DNA of 64,000 nt from Bacillus sp. SORGH_AS_0510 (GTDB taxonomy: Bacteria; Bacillota; Bacilli; Bacillales; Cytobacillaceae): assembly GCF_030818775.1 (NCBI RefSeq), contig NZ_JAUTAU010000001.1, positions 1,011,001 to 1,075,000 of the forward strand, given 5' to 3'. A program made the position numbers and the translations under genes. The notes beneath the pieces were generated by a model. The model saw nothing but the letters and a program-made list of their open reading frames with translations, was not told the DNA's origin and did not search any database. The number at the start of each line of letters is the position of its first letter. Positions within the stretch are counted from its first letter, which is position 1. This document shows, in pieces, positions 43,080-51,958 of the stretch.

Positions 43080-43106
43080 GGTCGCGTAGATAGCTTCTAC
43101 GCGACC
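43075..43106 (-). terminator. terminator of the CAP-protein gene
   Basis: GGTCGCGTAGA and TCTACGCGACC flank TAGCT. On the minus strand the stem is followed by TTTTTATG. Confidence 0.85.
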
Positions 43107-43161
43107 AATTGGATTACAAACAACTGCGATTTGTCTCTTACAACAACGATCTCATCGCTTT

Positions 43162-43890
43162 TTACTTCCCGATAAACTCCTGTGTCCAATAATTTCCGTT
43201 CGCTACATACCCGACCCCGATAGAAGTAAAGTTCGGGCTTAAGATATTTTTACGGTGGCCATCACTGTTCATCCAAGCTGTCACTACTTCTTCTGGCGTT
43301 CTCTGACCCATCGCAATATTCTCACCCGCATAACGGTAAGTAATGCCATATTTCTTCATCATGTCAAACGGTGAGCCGTAGGTTGGGCTTGTATGGCTAA
43401 AGTAATGATTGGTAGACATGTCTTGTGATTTATCGCGAGCCATTTTGCTTAGCGTTAAATCTACTTTTAGCGCAGGTAACCCATTCTTCGCACGTTCTTG
43501 ATTCGTTAAATCAACCACCTTCTGCTCGTACGCACTTAAGCTATAAGTAGATTCCGATGTAGTAGTAGACTGTGCAGGCTCTTGCTGTACCGGTGTGGTT
43601 GAGGCTTGAGTTGTCTGCTCAGTAGTTGTTGGTGCAGGAGCTGGTGTAGGTGCCGGTGCCGGAGTTGGCGCAGGTTGCTTCACCGTGTTTTGAGAAACGG
43701 TCATACCAAGACTTGCTAAATATTTTTCAATGATGCTATTAATCTCATCCATATTTGATGCTTTATAGACATACACCTTTTCTTGTGATGTAGGTGTAAA
43801 CGTTGCAGCATGTGCTTTATTTAATATAGGGTTTGCCATTACTACAGCCGCCGCCGCAGCTACAGTTAACATTGCTTTTTTCTTTAACAT
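43162..43890 (-). CDS. secreted CAP-domain protein (YkwD-like)
   Basis: I take ATG 43890, directly after AAGGAGGATGG (242 residues). A signal peptide (about 1-28, ending AHA) is followed by a short region with KVYVYKASNMDEINSIIEKYLASLG, then a Pro/Ala- and Thr/Gln-rich linker (about 70-115). The C-terminal CAP/SCP domain (about 118-242) has LTNQERAKNGLPALKVD, SHTSPTYGSPFDMM, AGENIAMG and NSDGHRKNIL. These carry the His/Glu positions of the family. It is probably extracellular. Its molecular role is unknown, as for YkwD. Confidence 0.92.
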   Translation of the reverse strand: MLKKKAMLTVAAAAAVVMANPILNKAHAATFTPTSQEKVYVYKASNMDEINSIIEKYLASLGMTVSQNTVKQPAPTPAPAPTPAPAPTTTEQTTQASTTPVQQEPAQSTTTSESTYSLSAYEQKVVDLTNQERAKNGLPALKVDLTLSKMARDKSQDMSTNHYFSHTSPTYGSPFDMMKKYGITYRYAGENIAMGQRTPEEVVTAWMNSDGHRKNILSPNFTSIGVGYVANGNYWTQEFIGK

Positions 43891-44302
43891 GAAACCATCC
43901 TCCTTAAGATGAAAACTGCTGTGACTTAACAGCAACAGCATATCATACGATTTTTGTCATATTTAAGGTAGGATTTTACAGCTAGATTTTCTTTAGGGAT
44001 TCCTGTTGTATAAAAAATGCCCCATTCATAGGTTTAAGCACTATTTTTCTATATAAAAATAGCACTCTTTCATTCTACTAGTTATTATAAAAAATGCCAT
44101 TTATTGTGTGAGGGTAGGGGGTTGACAACTTTCAAATCAGAAATGTTACTTTACATTTATTTCAGAAAAAAGTCGAAGGTTAAGCGGAGTTTACTATCCT
44201 TTCTTATCGAGTCGGGGTTTGCATAATAAGTTCAACTACTATTTGAACATGGTGGGACATATTCTTTTTAAAAAAGGGAGAAACTAAAGGAGAGTATCCA
44301 CC
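43891..44302. other. 412-base divergent gap between CAP gene and frameshifted gene
   Basis: No gene was found. It contains the inverted repeat CTATTTTT-N6-AAAAATAG at 44041-44062, repeated AAAAAATGCC strings near 44013 and 44088, and the leader of the gene at 44303 with AAAGGAGAG. Confidence 0.5.
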
Positions 44303-44772
44303 ATGCGGAGAAGATCTGCTTCCACCAAAAAATTGCTAAGCGGCATTCTGGTACTTGCCGGAATTTTTTTAGTTTTTTATTACTACGGTCAGCCTTTTCT
44401 TCGTCTAGTGATGATGTAAAGTCAGTGGTCGAAGAATTTTATAGCTATGAACAAGAAGGGGATTTTGCCAACTCCTGGGCGTTGTTTCATTCCTCGATGA
44501 AGAAAAAATTCAGCAAGGGTAACTATATTCAAGACCGGGCCCATGTATTTATGAATCATTTTGGAGTAGAGACTTTTTCCTATACGATGGGCGAACTAGA
44601 GGAGTTAAAGGATTGGAAAATGTCTAAAACAGGCCCTTCCCTGAAAAATGTGTATAAAGTCCCAATTACTCAAACCTACAAAGGGAAATACGGGAATTTT
44701 GACTTGAAACAAGAGGTATTTGTGGTCGAGGAAAAAGGGAAATGGACGATCCTTTGGGATTATAACCAATAG
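44303..44772 (+). pseudogene. membrane-anchored small protein gene with a frameshift
   Basis: ATG 44303, after AAAGGAGAG, opens MRRRSASTKKLLSGILVLAG and continues with a transmembrane helix, but this frame stops at 44419. The -1 frame runs from about 44389 to TAA 44772 and encodes SSSSDDVKSVVEEFYSYEQE and a domain of ~115 residues with no start codon of its own before GTG 44425. One extra T in the run CCTTTTCTT (about 44393-44399) would join both into a ~157-residue protein. The domain (FANSWALFHSSMKKKF ... WTILWDY) has the feel of an NTF2-like fold, which is uncertain. It is either a decayed gene or a sequence error. Confidence 0.7.
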
Positions 44773-44896
44773 GCGCCTCACATGTGGAACATATTGTCAT
44801 CATAATAATAGGATAAACATTTTAACCCTTTAAATGATTATGGTAAGATAGGATAGGACTAAGGTTCAAATCATGAAAATAGCTGGAGGACTTACC

Positions 44897-45847
44897 GTGG
44901 CTTATCAAACAAAAGAATGTTTTAAAATGTTTACGTTAAATTCCAATCGTAAGCTAGCAGAAGAGATGGCGCAGATTCTAGGTTGTGAGTTAGGAAGAAG
45001 CTCTGTATCTCGTTTTAGTGATGGTGAAATTCATATTAACATAGAAGAGAGTGTTCGTGGAAGTGAAGTGTACTTAGTTCAATCGACTTCACAGCCAGGG
45101 AATGAATATATTATGGAGCTCCTTATTATGATTGATGCATTGAAAAGAGCTTCGGCAAAAGCAATCAATGTAGTTGTTCCATATTATGGGTATGCTCGTC
45201 AAGACAGAAAGGCACGTTCACGGGAACCAATTACGGCTAAGCTGATTGCGAACCTTTTAGAAAGAGCGGGAGCCACTAGGGTTTTAACAATGGACCTGCA
45301 TGCACCACAGATCCAAGGTTTCTTTGATATCCCTGTTGATCAGTTAATCGGTGTTCCCATTTTAGCGGAGTACTTTGAAGGGAAGGGATTAGAGGATGTG
45401 GTGGTTGTTGCTCCAGATAATGGCGGAGTAACGAGAGCGAGAAAATTGGCAAGCCGCTTACATGTTCCGATTGCTTTTGTTGATAAGCGTCGTCCGAAAC
45501 CTAATGTAGCTGAAATCATGAACATTGTCGGTAATATTGACGGAAAAAATTGCATCCTTATTGACGACTTAATTGATACGGCTGGAACGATTACTCTTGC
45601 AGCACAAGGTCTAATGGAAAAAGGAGCGAAAGCTGTGTATGCATGCTGTACACATCCTGTTCTTTCAGGACCAGCTGTCAGCCGAATCGAAGCTTCACCG
45701 ATCAAAGAGTTGGTTGTAACGAATACGATTGAGCTTCCAGAAGAGAAGATGATCAGCAAGGTTACCTCTTTATCGGTTGCTCCGTTGCTTGCGGAAGCGA
45801 TTGACCGAATTCACAACGAAAGACCAGTAAGTCCTTTATTTGAATAA
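44897..45847 (+). CDS. prs: ribose-phosphate diphosphokinase (second prs-type gene)
   Basis: I take GTG 44897 after TGGAGGA, giving 316 residues, the usual Prs length (317); an ATG at 44873 precedes the ribosome binding site. Prs makes PRPP from ribose 5-phosphate and ATP for purine, pyrimidine, His and Trp synthesis. Visible are the ATP flexible loop [37 protein letters not shown] and the PRPP loop [12 protein letters not shown]. The context lacks glmU, spoVG and ctc, so this is likely a paralogue of the housekeeping gene. Confidence 0.93.
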   Translation: MAYQTKECFKMFTLNSNRKLAEEMAQILGCELGRSSVSRFSDGEIHINIEESVRGSEVYLVQSTSQPGNEYIMELLIMIDALKRASAKAINVVVPYYGYARQDRKARSREPITAKLIANLLERAGATRVLTMDLHAPQIQGFFDIPVDQLIGVPILAEYFEGKGLEDVVVVAPDNGGVTRARKLASRLHVPIAFVDKRRPKPNVAEIMNIVGNIDGKNCILIDDLIDTAGTITLAAQGLMEKGAKAVYACCTHPVLSGPAVSRIEASPIKELVVTNTIELPEEKMISKVTSLSVAPLLAEAIDRIHNERPVSPLFE

Positions 45848-45860
45848 GAGCGGCTATTAC

Positions 45861-45897
45861 GATCCAATTCCTAACTTTTAGGGGTTGGATTTTTTTA
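45861..45897 (+). terminator. terminator of the prs-type gene
   Basis: ATCCAATTCCTA and TAGGGGTTGGAT form a stem with G-T pairs, followed by T7. Confidence 0.83.
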
Positions 45898-45954
45898 TGT
45901 AATTTTTCCTAGAGCAAGGCAGGGACTAATCCTCGTGAAGAAGGAGGGACGACG

Positions 45955-46090
45955 GGTATTTGATAAAGATTACTGCCCGTTGAGGAGAAAAAAGGAGAAG
46001 ACCGGTAACTAGTCGCCGTGACTACTGCCCGTTGACGAGAAAAAAGGAGAAGAATGGTAACTAGACGCCGTGACACCTGCCCGTTGAAAT
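45955..46090 (+). repeat. 52-bp tandem repeat, locus 4 (two to three units)
   Basis: GGTAAC lies at 46004 and 46056, and a degenerate GGTA at 45955. TGCCCG is at 45974, 46026 and 46078, exactly 52 bp apart and 22 bases after the unit start. The inverted arms here are TAGTC/GACTA around five bases, so the arm sequence differs from other loci while the layout is kept. The array lies between the prs-type gene and the GGDEF-EAL gene. Confidence 0.9.
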
Positions 46091-46148
46091 GTTAGAACTG
46101 GTAAGTTATTCAGAGCCTATTGTTCTAAGCTAAAAGAAGCATAATGAA

Positions 46149-46185
46149 AAGTAAAAAGACAGGCCCCAAACGGGTCAGTCTTTTT
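46149..46185. terminator. orphan hairpin terminator
   Basis: AAAAAGAC-x-x-GCCC and GGG-x-x-x-GTCTTTTT arms flank CAAAC. It lies between locus 4 of the tandem repeats and the GGDEF-EAL gene, with no obvious gene of its own. Confidence 0.6.
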
Positions 46186-46270
46186 AATTGGAAGAAATTT
46201 TACAGTGAGCGACTAGGAATTTAGTGCTATATTTAACCATATATTATTCGGAATCCTGGGGTGGGTCTAT

Positions 46271-49246
46271 TTGGGAACTGTGGCACTTCTTTTAATCATT
46301 TGTTTAATGATTACTTGCGGCATCTTTATTTGTTGGAGAATGCTGACACATCAGAAAGAACGTAAGCAAACGGAAGCAAAGCTTCTAGAGAGTGAAGACC
46401 GTTATCGGAGCTTGGTTGAACTGTCACCTAAAGGCATACTAGTCTATCAGGACCATAAGATTGTTTATGCTAATTCTGCTGCGCTGAGACTGTTAAAATC
46501 TCCCGATGAAAAAGAACTACTTGGAAAATCACTGCTTGATTTTGTTCACCATGATAGTAAGGAAGAGATGATCAACAACCTACAAAAAGTCATGAACGGT
46601 GAATTTGTGGCACTCCATGAATATAAGTTTACTACCATGACAGGTGAGACCATTTGCGTAGAGGCAGTTGGCTCTACCGTCATATTTAACGGAAAGCCGG
46701 CATTGATGGCAATTGGAAGTGACATTACCGAAAAAAAGAATTTACAACAGCAATTGACTATTAACGAACAGCGCTACAAATCCTTATTCGAATACCATTC
46801 TGATGCTGTGTATAGCTTGGACTTAGAGGGGAAATTTACTAGTGTAAATAAAGCCAGTGAATCCATTTCAGGGTATCGTCCTGATGAACTTCTGCATAAA
46901 CATTTTACCGATTTCATCTACACGGATGATTTACAGAAAACCATCGATATTTTTGACTCCACTTCAACAAACGGTGGGAACCCTCAAAGTCATCACATTC
47001 GCTTAAATCATAAAAGTGGAGAGGTTCTCCACCTGAATGTCACCAGTGTACCAATCATTGTGAATGAACAAGTAGTGGGTGTTTATGGGATTGCAAAAGA
47101 TATCACCGAGCAAATTCAAAACCAAGAAACCATCCGGCACTTAGCTTACCACGATTATCTGACAGGCCTGCCGAACAGAAATCTCCTGGAAAATCACCTG
47201 TTATTAGAGCTTAATTTAGAAGAAGATAAGAATCGGAAAATGGCTATTCTTTTTATTGACCTTGATCGCTTTAAGGCCATCAATGATACGTTTGGCCACT
47301 CAGTGGGCGATTTGCTGTTAGTAGAAGTAGCCAAACGGTTACAAACTGCCATTCTCGGAAAAGATCAGGTTTTTAGGCAGGGTGGAGATGAATTTATCGT
47401 TATTCTAAATGATGCAGACCGGATGATTGCCGAAAAGGTAGCTCTTCGGATTTTATCTGTTCTGGCCTCACCATTTACTATTAACAAAAGTGATTTATTT
47501 ATTTCTCCGAGTATTGGTATCAGTTTGTTTCAAGAGGATGGACAATCAATGGAAACACTGATCAAGCATGCCGATTTTGCCATGTACCAAGCGAAAAAGG
47601 CAGGGAAAAATACGTATCGCTTTTATTCAAATAAAGAAATTATAGAGAATGTGAATCCCCTTCTTATGGAAATGGATTTGCATAAGGCGATTGAAAGGGA
47701 AGAGTTTATTCTTCATTATCAGCCTAAAGTTAATTTAAAGACCGGGAAAGTCATTGGGGCTGAGGCTCTAATCCGCTGGAATCATCCTGATAAAGGAATG
47801 ATTCCTCCTTCGCAATTTATTCCGGTAGCGGAAGAAACAGGGTTAATTATCCCTATCGGCGAATGGGTTCTTCAAGAGGCATGTTCGCAGCAAAAGAAAT
47901 GGATAGAGCAGGGATTCCCCAATACAAGGATGTGCGTGAATTTATCCGCCCGTCAATTCTCGCAATGCCAAATTGTCCAGACGGTAAAAAAGGTTCTGGA
48001 AAAGACCGGTTTAGAACCTCAGCACTTAGAACTTGAAATAACAGAGAGTATGACGATGGATATTGAACGAACCATCATTACGTTACACGAATTAAAAAAG
48101 CTTGGACTCTTAATTAGTATTGATGATTTTGGAACAGGATTTAGCTCATTAAACTACTTAAAACAGTTCCCGGTCGATACATTAAAGATCGATCAGTCCT
48201 TCGTTCGGGAGCTATACAATCAAACAAATGACGAAACCATTGTCAAAACCATTATTACTATGGCCCATACCTTACAATTAAATGTTGTGGCCGAGGGTAT
48301 TGAAACAAGGGAGCAGCTTGTCTTTTTACAACAGCATCTTTGCGATACGGCACAAGGCTATTTCTTTAGTGAGCCACTCCCGGCAAATGATTGGAATCAG
48401 GCGTTCTTTAGTAAAATAGAAGAAACCGTGAGTAAGTTCGGCATCTCGCAAGATACAACCAAACGAATGTGGATGGAAGAAACGGTACGGATTGCACGTC
48501 AGGAATTACAAGATACCCTACAGAGACAGCAGGGATTGACCATTAAGTATACCAAGATAGATGGGAAATTTGTTCATACCTTGTGTGAAGGTACGTTACT
48601 TCGACGCTTTGGATTAGTACCAGAGCAAGTCATCGGGAAAGAATTGCATGAATTCCTTCCGGAAAAGCTGGCTCAAGAAAAACTTGCTTTTTATGAAAAG
48701 GCTTGGGATGGAGCAGAGAATGTTACGTACGAAGCGAAAGTCAACGGAATTTATTATTTGGCTGCATTAAGTCCGTTGAAAAAACGTGGGAACGTGGTAG
48801 AGGTCATTGTTTCGTGCAGTGACATTACGACTCTTAAAGAGACCGAGAAAGCATTAAGGGAAAGTCAAGAAATGTACCGGCTCGTCGCTGATAATATGAC
48901 AGACCTGATCACAGTTTTCGATTTAGATGGAAAAATTAAGTATGCCTCTCCGTCTCATAAATCAGTACTTGGATATCCAGCCAGTTACTATGAAAATTAT
49001 AATTCCACTTCAAATCTTCACCCGGAAGACCAAACGTTTTACAAACGAACCTTTGTGAACACGATCAACAGTAAGCAACCGTGCATCATCCGATATCGGA
49101 TATCGACTCATAACAGGAGCTGGAAGCTTTTTGAGGTAAAATTGACCCCGGTCACCGACGACCATGGCAAGGTTATTCATATAATAGGGGTGGCCAAAGA
49201 TCTAACGGGTGCTTTACAAGTGGATGAAGAATACCAAAGAGGCTGA
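46271..49246 (+). CDS. PAS-PAS-GGDEF-EAL-PAS-PAS membrane protein (c-di-GMP turnover)
   Basis: The 991-residue protein starts at TTG 46271. It has one N-terminal transmembrane helix (about 2-24), PAS domains at about 40-155 and 165-280, GGDEF (about 290-445; intact GGDEF at 371-375) and EAL (about 460-705). EAL is intact: EALIRW near 498, ISIDDFGTGFSSL, TLKIDQSF, VVAEGIETREQ and AQGYFFS. Two further PAS-like domains follow (about 745-855 and 860-980). Both c-di-GMP synthesis and breakdown are possible. PAS domains after EAL are less common than before it. It stands alone. Confidence 0.93.
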   Translation: MGTVALLLIICLMITCGIFICWRMLTHQKERKQTEAKLLESEDRYRSLVELSPKGILVYQDHKIVYANSAALRLLKSPDEKELLGKSLLDFVHHDSKEEMINNLQKVMNGEFVALHEYKFTTMTGETICVEAVGSTVIFNGKPALMAIGSDITEKKNLQQQLTINEQRYKSLFEYHSDAVYSLDLEGKFTSVNKASESISGYRPDELLHKHFTDFIYTDDLQKTIDIFDSTSTNGGNPQSHHIRLNHKSGEVLHLNVTSVPIIVNEQVVGVYGIAKDITEQIQNQETIRHLAYHDYLTGLPNRNLLENHLLLELNLEEDKNRKMAILFIDLDRFKAINDTFGHSVGDLLLVEVAKRLQTAILGKDQVFRQGGDEFIVILNDADRMIAEKVALRILSVLASPFTINKSDLFISPSIGISLFQEDGQSMETLIKHADFAMYQAKKAGKNTYRFYSNKEIIENVNPLLMEMDLHKAIEREEFILHYQPKVNLKTGKVIGAEALIRWNHPDKGMIPPSQFIPVAEETGLIIPIGEWVLQEACSQQKKWIEQGFPNTRMCVNLSARQFSQCQIVQTVKKVLEKTGLEPQHLELEITESMTMDIERTIITLHELKKLGLLISIDDFGTGFSSLNYLKQFPVDTLKIDQSFVRELYNQTNDETIVKTIITMAHTLQLNVVAEGIETREQLVFLQQHLCDTAQGYFFSEPLPANDWNQAFFSKIEETVSKFGISQDTTKRMWMEETVRIARQELQDTLQRQQGLTIKYTKIDGKFVHTLCEGTLLRRFGLVPEQVIGKELHEFLPEKLAQEKLAFYEKAWDGAENVTYEAKVNGIYYLAALSPLKKRGNVVEVIVSCSDITTLKETEKALRESQEMYRLVADNMTDLITVFDLDGKIKYASPSHKSVLGYPASYYENYNSTSNLHPEDQTFYKRTFVNTINSKQPCIIRYRISTHNRSWKLFEVKLTPVTDDHGKVIHIIGVAKDLTGALQVDEEYQRG

Positions 49247-49268
49247 CATTGAAATGTCAGCCTCTTTT
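49238..49268 (+). terminator. terminator of the GGDEF-EAL gene
   Basis: AGAGGCTGACATT and AATGTCAGCCTCT flank GA and overlap the stop codon; a T run follows. Confidence 0.85.
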
Positions 49269-49271
49269 AGT

Positions 49272-49496
49272 TAATAAGAAAGTATAAAATTCGACTTCGA
49301 GAATTGTCCAGCTCCAGCGCCTAGCCAGTTTTCCTCCTGAATAATCACCCTTGAGTATCTTGTAACAATCATGGCTTGATAAAGCGATGATTGTTACAGC
49401 TCGGGTCAAATGTTCTTCGGCAAGTAAAGTCAAAGAGCAACTTTTCTTCTGAAGAACATTTGCCTGTCGGGGCTGACCAAGGCGCTTGCGCTTTTA
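49272..49496 (+). repeat. dispersed repeat A, copy 5 (long form)
   Basis: It contains the TGTAACAATCAT/ATGATTGTTACA hairpin. The variable hairpin is imperfect but extended at its base (GTTCTTC ... GAAGAAC). It lies between convergent genes and ends at the stop codon of the permease gene. Confidence 0.9.
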
Positions 49497-49501
49497 TTCA
49501 T

Positions 49502-50803
49502 TTAATGCGGCAAGAATGCAAGTTGATAGAAGAATAAAACTGCGAATACGTAAAGGAGAGGATGCACTTCGCGTCCATTTCCTTTGACTACTTTTAACAG
49601 CGGATAGCTAATAAAGCCAAGGGCAATTCCTGTTGCAATACTTGAGGTAAGCGGCATGCTCAAAATCGTTAAGAAAGCAGGAAAGGCTTCATCAAGTTCG
49701 TTCCAACGGATTTTCGCAATACTTCCCATCATCAGACTGCCAACAATAATTAAGGCAGGGGCTGTGATGGAAGACAGTCCAGAAACGGCACCAACAAGTG
49801 GTCCGAAGAAGGCTGACAGGATAAATAATGCGGCAACGGTCACAGAGGTTAGACCCGTACGGCCACCAGCTGCCACTCCAGAAGTAGATTCAATATAGGC
49901 TGTTGTCGGGCTTGTCCCGAACATCGCACCAATCGTTGTGGCAATGGAATCGGAAAGTAAGGCCTGGCGTGCACGCGGCAATTTATCACCTTTCATTAAT
50001 CCAGCTTGATTGGCAACACCGATCATTGTGCCGGTTGTGTCAAAAATCGTCACAAGGATAAATGAGAACACAACTGCATATAGGCTGTGTTGAATGACAT
50101 CAGTTAATGCTGTCACTGGATTTGCAACAATCAGTCCTTCAGGAAGGGATGGAAGCGACATAAATCCTTTATCGAAGGAAAGGTGACCAGTTAAGAAAGC
50201 GATGATTCCTGTAATGACCATTCCGAAAAATAAGGCTCCATTGATTCGGAACATCATTAAGATTAAGGTGACAGCTAAGCCGACAAGTGTCAGCCAGGCA
50301 GAAGCAGCATGCAGGTCACCAAGTCCTACAAGATTAGTCGGATGTGCTGTAATAATTTTTGATAAACGCAGTCCGATAAATGCAATGAACAATCCAATTC
50401 CAGCTGTTATCCCGTATTTCAGGTTTTCTGGAATGGCTTCGATTAATTTTTCACGTAACGGTGTAAGTGATAGGATGATAAAGATAACACCCGCAATAAA
50501 TACGGCAGCAAAGGCAGTTTGATAGGTAATATTATGGTGTGCGCCAACGACCGAATAGGCGAAGTAAGCGTTAAGCCCCATTCCTGGTGCGATGGCAATC
50601 GGATAGTTGGCGAAAAGTCCCATCCAAAGGGTACCGAGCACCGCAGAAATGATGGTAGCGGTAAAGACTTGCTCGAAAGGTACACCCGCATCCGCTAGAA
50701 TGACTGGATTGACAATGACGATATACACCATTGTAAAGAAGGTCGTGATGCCTGCGAGTAGTTCTGTTTTTGTATTTGTTTGATTTTCTTTTAGCTTAAA
50801 CAT
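49502..50803 (-). CDS. NCS2 family purine permease (PbuG/PbuO-like)
   Basis: I take ATG 50803 after TTGGAGGAAACTC (433 residues). It has about thirteen hydrophobic segments. Family blocks are ELLAGITTFFTMVYIVIVNPVILADAGV, GMGLNAYFAYSVVG, FSFILVTIFDTTGTMIGVANQAG and FGTSPTTAYIESTSGVAAGGRTGLTS. Proteins of this type import adenine, guanine or hypoxanthine with protons. No purine riboswitch was found in its leader. Repeat A copy 5 lies at its 3' end. Confidence 0.93.
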   Translation of the reverse strand: MFKLKENQTNTKTELLAGITTFFTMVYIVIVNPVILADAGVPFEQVFTATIISAVLGTLWMGLFANYPIAIAPGMGLNAYFAYSVVGAHHNITYQTAFAAVFIAGVIFIILSLTPLREKLIEAIPENLKYGITAGIGLFIAFIGLRLSKIITAHPTNLVGLGDLHAASAWLTLVGLAVTLILMMFRINGALFFGMVITGIIAFLTGHLSFDKGFMSLPSLPEGLIVANPVTALTDVIQHSLYAVVFSFILVTIFDTTGTMIGVANQAGLMKGDKLPRARQALLSDSIATTIGAMFGTSPTTAYIESTSGVAAGGRTGLTSVTVAALFILSAFFGPLVGAVSGLSSITAPALIIVGSLMMGSIAKIRWNELDEAFPAFLTILSMPLTSSIATGIALGFISYPLLKVVKGNGREVHPLLYVFAVLFFYQLAFLPH

Positions 50804-50929
50804 GAGTTTCCTCCAAAACACGAACAATTTATTAAGACTTTATCTATATTATTCGTTTTGTGGGTATTTTTCAATAGGTATTTTATATTGTGCCCTATTT
50901 AAATATTTTAAATTAAGGGCAAGCTTCAT

Positions 50930-50968
50930 AAAAAAAGACCTTCGCTTTTAGAACAGCGAGGTCATTTT
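50930..50968 (-). terminator. terminator of the lipoprotein gene
   Basis: GACCTCGCT and AGCGAAGGTC arms on the minus strand are followed by T7. Confidence 0.83.
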
Positions 50969-50974
50969 TATGGA

Positions 50975-51559
50975 TTAAGGGGTATTACCTAATCCAATGC
51001 TTATAGAGAATACTTCATTTTCTTTGCCTTCGTGATAATTGAAGATGACGATAAAACTTCCAACTGGCTGCATTTCAGGGAAGAGCTTGGCCAATGTGTC
51101 ACTATGATAGAGCATCACTTTTTGCGGTAAGTCTTTTGTGTCAGTGTATTCCTTTTCCAGCTTTGCATCCTTTGGTATTAATTTGGCAGCGACTTGTTTG
51201 GCCTCATCCATAGAACGGTTTTTTTGGTCAGTTGATTCAAACTGTACAGTCAGGTCGACCGCACGATTGTTAATAAACATCGGCAGTAAATAATCGTTTT
51301 TGAACCTTCCCATTTGGGTATTTCCTTTATTCTCTCCATATTGCTTCGAGAAGGCATCTACTGTATCGCCAAGTCCTGGTTCGACTGAAACTTGTTCAGT
51401 CACCGTTTCTTTACTATCCGTATTTTTCGTATCATTCTTTTCGGTTGTTTCCTTTTTCGTTGTATCCGCATTCTTTGCATTGTCCGAATTATTGTTGTTA
51501 CAGCCTGCTCCCAAAACTGTTAAGCAAACTAACAACATGATTAATCCCAATTTCCTCAT
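50975..51559 (-). CDS. lipoprotein, unknown function
   Basis: From ATG 51559 after GGAGGTACAT the protein has 194 residues. The lipobox is LTVLGAGC (Cys 20), so it should be attached to the outer face of the membrane. An Asn/Thr/Lys/Asp-rich linker (about 22-58) is followed by a domain of ~130 residues with PGLGDTVDAFSKQYGENKGN, AVDLTVQFE and MQPVGSFIVIFNYHEG. I do not recognise the family. Confidence 0.82.
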   Translation of the reverse strand: MRKLGLIMLLVCLTVLGAGCNNNNSDNAKNADTTKKETTEKNDTKNTDSKETVTEQVSVEPGLGDTVDAFSKQYGENKGNTQMGRFKNDYLLPMFINNRAVDLTVQFESTDQKNRSMDEAKQVAAKLIPKDAKLEKEYTDTKDLPQKVMLYHSDTLAKLFPEMQPVGSFIVIFNYHEGKENEVFSISIGLGNTP

Positions 51560-51748
51560 ATGTACCTCCGTGTTGAAATATTCTAAACCTTCATACTCCA
51601 TCCTCCATTATAATTCCCAAAACCTCTAATATGCAATTTATAGCCCATTATAGATCGGAGTGTCCAGAAGTAGAGAACAAACAACCATATACAATTAAGA
51701 CTTCAAAATAAAAAGCTGTGTTAAAGAACAGTGTTGATTTATACAACC

Positions 51749-51937
51749 TGTTGATTGGAGCGGAAGGCACGAAGACTCCTCGAAAATGCTATCGCATTTC
51801 CTTCGTGCGTGGGCGAATTCAAGATGCAATTCAATGTCCTGTGGGAGTATGGTTTAGGGGAGACCCCGCAGACGCTTGCGTCGAGGAGACTCGCCGAAAC
51901 ACCCACGAACCGCTCGTGCCTGGAGCGGAAATCAGCA
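51749..51937 (-). repeat. dispersed repeat B, copy 4 (reverse)
   Basis: Reverse orientation relative to the copy at 1404, starting TGTTGATT and ending AATCAGCA (one change in the terminal inverted repeat). The frames on both strands inside it are not genes. Confidence 0.9.
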
Positions 51938-51958
51938 GGCAAGTTTAACAAAAAGGTG

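Noticed and set aside
50804-50935. Purine riboswitch in front of the NCS2 permease
   Set aside because: None of the conserved purine-aptamer blocks could be found in the leader.
1404-51937. Insertion sequence with transposase
   Set aside because: No transposase open frame is present in or beside any copy of repeats A or B.
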